Below are positions 5,549 through 7,850 of a DNA stretch of 7,850 bases, in pieces (within the stretch, counting starts at the first letter, position 1; each line of letters begins with the position of its first letter). A program made the translations under genes and the position numbers. The stretch comes from Limnohabitans sp. (GTDB taxonomy: Bacteria > Pseudomonadota > Gammaproteobacteria > Burkholderiales > Burkholderiaceae_C). The notes below the pieces were generated by a model that saw nothing but the letters and a program-made list of their open reading frames with translations, did not search any database and was not told where the DNA came from. The stretch spans positions 1-7,850 of the forward strand of contig JACDQO010000312.1 of assembly GCA_015657605.1 (NCBI GenBank), written 5' to 3'.

Positions 5549-6508
5549 ATGAACCAAGCAGGGCACGGCGTCAAGTTGCCTATGCGGGGCATTCAGTTGC
5601 CCAAGCGAGGCAATCAATTGCCCATGCGCAATGGCGTGAGCGCGAGCGTTGTCTCGGTGCCTCAAGGTGCCCCCCACTTGCTCGATTTTTTGGCCCAGCG
5701 CATGCCCGGCATTTCCCGCAGCGAATGGGCCGAACGTTTGGCGCAAGGCTTGGTGTTGCACGAAGACGGCCAAGCGGCCCTGCCCGACCAAAGTTGCCAA
5801 CCGGGCCAGCGCCTCTATTACTACAGGCATCTGGCCGACGAGCCCGTGCTGCCGTTTCAAGCGCAGGTCTTGTTTGAAGACGAACACTTGCTGGTGGTGG
5901 ACAAACCGCACTTCATGCCCGTCACACCCACGGGCCGCTACGTGCAGCAAAGCCTTTTGGTGCAGCTCAAGCGCCAGACCGGCTGCGCCGATTTGGTGCC
6001 TCTGCACCGCATCGACCGCGAAACCGCAGGCCTGGTCTTGTTCGGTAAACGCCTGCAAGACCGCGACCCTTACCACGCGCTGTTTCGGGACCACCAAATC
6101 CACAAGACCTACCACGCAGTGGCAGCGCATGCGCCACACCTTCAACTGCCGCTGGTGCACACCAGCCGCTTGGTGCCAGGCGAGCCTTTTTTCAGAACGC
6201 AAGAAGTGCCGGGGCCTGCCAACAGCGAAACCCGCGTCGCTTTGCTGCACACCGATGGCCAGCGGGCGCTGTATGCGCTGGAGCCCATCAGCGGCAAACG
6301 CCACCAGTTGCGGGTGCACATGAACGCCATGGGCATCCCGATCGAAGGCGACCCCTTTTATCCCACGTTGCTGCGTGGACCGGACGCACCCGAAGACTTC
6401 AGCCAGCCCCTGCAATTGCTGGCCCAATCGGTGCGCTTCACCGATCCGATCACCGGCCAAACCCGCGCGTGGTCCAGCGGGCTGCGTTTGACACTCAGCC
6501 CGCCTTAA
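5549..6508 (+). CDS. RluA-family pseudouridine synthase
   Basis: This enzyme family converts uridine to pseudouridine in rRNA or tRNA. From ATG 5549 the protein has 319 residues. After a repeated leader (residues 8-28), residues about 42-95 (LLDFLAQRMPGISRSEWAERL onward) resemble an S4-type RNA-binding domain. The catalytic domain begins at VLFEDEHLLVVDKPHFMPVTP and contains LHRIDRETAGLVLF, whose Asp156 is the catalytic aspartate. It ends with KRHQLRVHMNAMGIPIEGDPFYP, the conserved RluA motif II/III region. The start lies one base after the trmB stop, suggesting translational coupling. In-frame ATGs at 5582 and 5624 are alternatives if the repeat is not translated. The target nucleotide cannot be assigned from sequence, so I give no symbol. 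Confidence 0.92.
   Translation: MNQAGHGVKLPMRGIQLPKRGNQLPMRNGVSASVVSVPQGAPHLLDFLAQRMPGISRSEWAERLAQGLVLHEDGQAALPDQSCQPGQRLYYYRHLADEPVLPFQAQVLFEDEHLLVVDKPHFMPVTPTGRYVQQSLLVQLKRQTGCADLVPLHRIDRETAGLVLFGKRLQDRDPYHALFRDHQIHKTYHAVAAHAPHLQLPLVHTSRLVPGEPFFRTQEVPGPANSETRVALLHTDGQRALYALEPISGKRHQLRVHMNAMGIPIEGDPFYPTLLRGPDAPEDFSQPLQLLAQSVRFTDPITGQTRAWSSGLRLTLSPP
5570..5632 (+). repeat. Three tandem 21-bp repeats encoding a heptapeptide
   Basis: Units at 5570-5590, 5591-5611 and 5612-5632 are in frame with the pseudouridine synthase. They encode VKLPMRG, IQLPKRG and NQLPMRN, with the consensus x-(K/Q)-L-P-(M/K)-R-(G/N). Neighbouring units share about 14-15 of 21 bases. Since relatives commonly start with one such LPMR-type segment before the S4-like domain, this looks like local duplication of an N-terminal codon block. 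The basic residues could contact RNA, but that is a guess. Confidence 0.75.
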
Positions 6509-6527
6509 GACACTTGGGCTCGGTGGT

Positions 6528-7850
6528 TCAGTCTGGTAACAAACCCGCCAGCAACTGGCTCAGGTGCACAGCCTCACGCTGAGCGCCGTCGTGGATTTGG
6601 TGGCGACAACTGGTGCCGTCGGCCACCACGATCGCATCGGCTTGGGCACGCACGGCGGGCAGCAAACCCAGCTCGGCCATTTGCATCGACACCTCGTAGT
6701 GGCTGGCCTCGTAACCAAAGCTGCCCGCCATGCCGCAGCAGCTGCTCTCGATCAGCTGCGGCTTGGCCCCCGGAATCCAGCGCAAGACCTCCATCACGGG
6801 TGAGACCGCGTCAAAGGCTTTTTGGTGGCAATGACCGTGCAACAAGACCGGGCGGTCCACCGGCGCGATCTGCGCTTTGAGCGCATCCAGCTGTCCGGCT
6901 TGGGCCTCCCGGGCCAAAAATTCCTCAAACAGCAAGGCCTGCTGGGCGATTTTTTGAGCGCCCTCGCCCAAGCCCATCACCAGCAACTCGTCGCGCAGGG
7001 TCAGCAAACACGAGGGCTCCAGGCCCACGATGGACAAACCGCTTTCGGCAAAAGGCAGCAGGCTTTGCACGACTTCGCTGGCTTTTTCTCGGGCGCGCTC
7101 CACCATGCCCGTGGCCAAGTAGGTGCGGCCGCAGCACAGGTGCTGGCCGTCGTCTTTGAGTTTGGTCGCCACATGCACGGTGTAACCGGCCGCCTGCAGG
7201 ACCTTGACGGCCGCATGGGCGTTGGCCGACTCCAAGTAGCCGTTGAAGGTGTCCACAAACAAGACCACGCCGCGCGTTGCTGCCAAGACCTCTTCTCGGC
7301 TGGCGGTGGTTTGTGCAGCGCTTGGCGGAGTGTTGAAGAAGTGACGCATCTGCCACTGCGGCAAGCTGCGTTTGGCCGACAGGCCAAGCAGCTTTTCAGT
7401 CAACGCGGCCAAGAGCGGCATGCGGTTGCGCAGGTTGAGCACCGGGGCCAGCCGTGCTGCCCAAGCCGCGTATTCGGGCAAATGGGCCACCAGCTTGTCT
7501 TGCAGCGTGTGGCCGTGTTTGGCCTTGTAGTGCTGCAAAAACTCAACCTTCATCTTGGCCATGTCCACCCCGGTGGGGCAATCGCGCTTGCAGCCTTTGC
7601 AGCCCACGCACAGGTCCATGGCCTCGCGCACAGCTTCGCTGCTCAAAGCGTCTTCGCCCGCCAGGCCTTCGATCTGGCCGCTCAGCGCCAATCGCAAGGT
7701 GTTGGCGCGGCCGCGCGTCAGGTGCTGTTCGTCACGGGTCACGCGGTAGCTGGGGCACATGGTGCCCGCATCGAACTTGCGGCAATGGCCATTGTTGTTG
7801 CACATCTCCACCGCCTTGGCCAGGCCCTGCGCAGGGTCGCCGCCCGTGCC
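6528..7850 (-). CDS. FAD/Fe-S oxidase of the D-lactate dehydrogenase (YdiJ-like) family, C-terminal half
   Basis: The frame is open to the right edge, so the gene is cut at its 5' end; 440 codons are visible of a family usually near 1000 residues. Numbering from the window edge, a ferredoxin-type region has Cys17, Cys23 and Cys32 (MCNNNGHC...MCPSY) and the cluster motif CVGCKGCKRDCP (Cys81, 84, 87, 91), enough for two 4Fe-4S clusters. Two CCG-type (GlpC/heterodisulfide reductase) domains follow, marked by LCCGRTYLATGM and by LHGHCHQKAF with SSCCGMAGSFGYE. The missing N-terminal half should hold the FAD-binding (FAD_binding_4) and FAD-oxidase C domains. The protein likely oxidises a 2-hydroxyacid such as D-lactate or D-2-hydroxyglutarate and passes electrons on through the clusters. 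It is convergent with the pseudouridine synthase with 19 nt between stops and no obvious terminator hairpin. GTG at 7811 is only an internal codon, not the start. Confidence 0.88.
   Translation of the reverse strand, partial: GTGGDPAQGLAKAVEMCNNNGHCRKFDAGTMCPSYRVTRDEQHLTRGRANTLRLALSGQIEGLAGEDALSSEAVREAMDLCVGCKGCKRDCPTGVDMAKMKVEFLQHYKAKHGHTLQDKLVAHLPEYAAWAARLAPVLNLRNRMPLLAALTEKLLGLSAKRSLPQWQMRHFFNTPPSAAQTTASREEVLAATRGVVLFVDTFNGYLESANAHAAVKVLQAAGYTVHVATKLKDDGQHLCCGRTYLATGMVERAREKASEVVQSLLPFAESGLSIVGLEPSCLLTLRDELLVMGLGEGAQKIAQQALLFEEFLAREAQAGQLDALKAQIAPVDRPVLLHGHCHQKAFDAVSPVMEVLRWIPGAKPQLIESSCCGMAGSFGYEASHYEVSMQMAELGLLPAVRAQADAIVVADGTSCRHQIHDGAQREAVHLSQLLAGLLPD

Noticed and set aside
5501..6460. 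A 319-codon open frame on the minus strand opposite the pseudouridine synthase
   Set aside because: It is antisense to a well-supported gene and shows no domain, ribosome site or promoter; it mirrors codon-position G+C bias.
6509..6527. Terminator between the convergent pseudouridine synthase and Fe-S oxidase genes
   Set aside because: The 19-nt gap has no stem-loop or T-tract that I can support.
7825..7836. 12-bp palindrome CCCTGCGCAGGG
   Set aside because: It lies within coding sequence of the Fe-S oxidase with no loop and no following T-run; such G+C-rich palindromes occur by chance here.

Overview
The window looks like chromosomal DNA of a betaproteobacterium. The high G+C content, the codon use and the gene neighbourhood suggest Burkholderiales, probably Comamonadaceae. 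That placement is an inference from gene content and protein style, not from a marker gene. It holds eight genes or gene remnants plus one partial gene at each edge (the edge genes are counted in the eight-to-ten total listed below). There is no rRNA, tRNA, CRISPR array, transposase or phage gene.

Left block (1-1893): a small redox module. A pirin-family protein and the start of a flavodoxin/WrbA-like protein lie on the minus strand, close enough to be one operon. A LysR-type regulator is divergent on the plus strand. The intergenic region holds a perfect 9-bp inverted repeat (922-944) with the T-N11-A geometry of a LysR binding site. The regulator's last ~20 codons are displaced by a one-base frameshift.

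Middle block (1971-6508): plus-strand genes in series. They are an FAD-dependent, renalase-like oxidoreductase; GluQRS (glutamyl-queuosine tRNA-Asp synthetase); a ribbon-helix-helix antitoxin overlapping a PIN-domain (VapC-like) toxin; trmB (tRNA m7G46 methyltransferase); and an RluA-family pseudouridine synthase. Three of these act on RNA modification, with a toxin-antitoxin cassette wedged between them. The cassette has its own promoter, with a palindromic operator on the -10 element. The toxin and trmB are each broken by small frameshifts whose missing halves are still present and recognisable in another frame.

Right block (6528-7850): on the minus strand, convergent with the pseudouridine synthase, is the C-terminal half of a large FAD/Fe-S oxidase of the D-lactate dehydrogenase/YdiJ type, cut by the window edge.

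Most of the window is ordinary. I see no convincing new system. The points most worth checking are the LysR operator, the autoregulatory promoter of the toxin-antitoxin cassette, and three separate frameshifts in 7.85 kb. The frameshifts all sit in or beside short homopolymers, so they may be sequence errors rather than biology.
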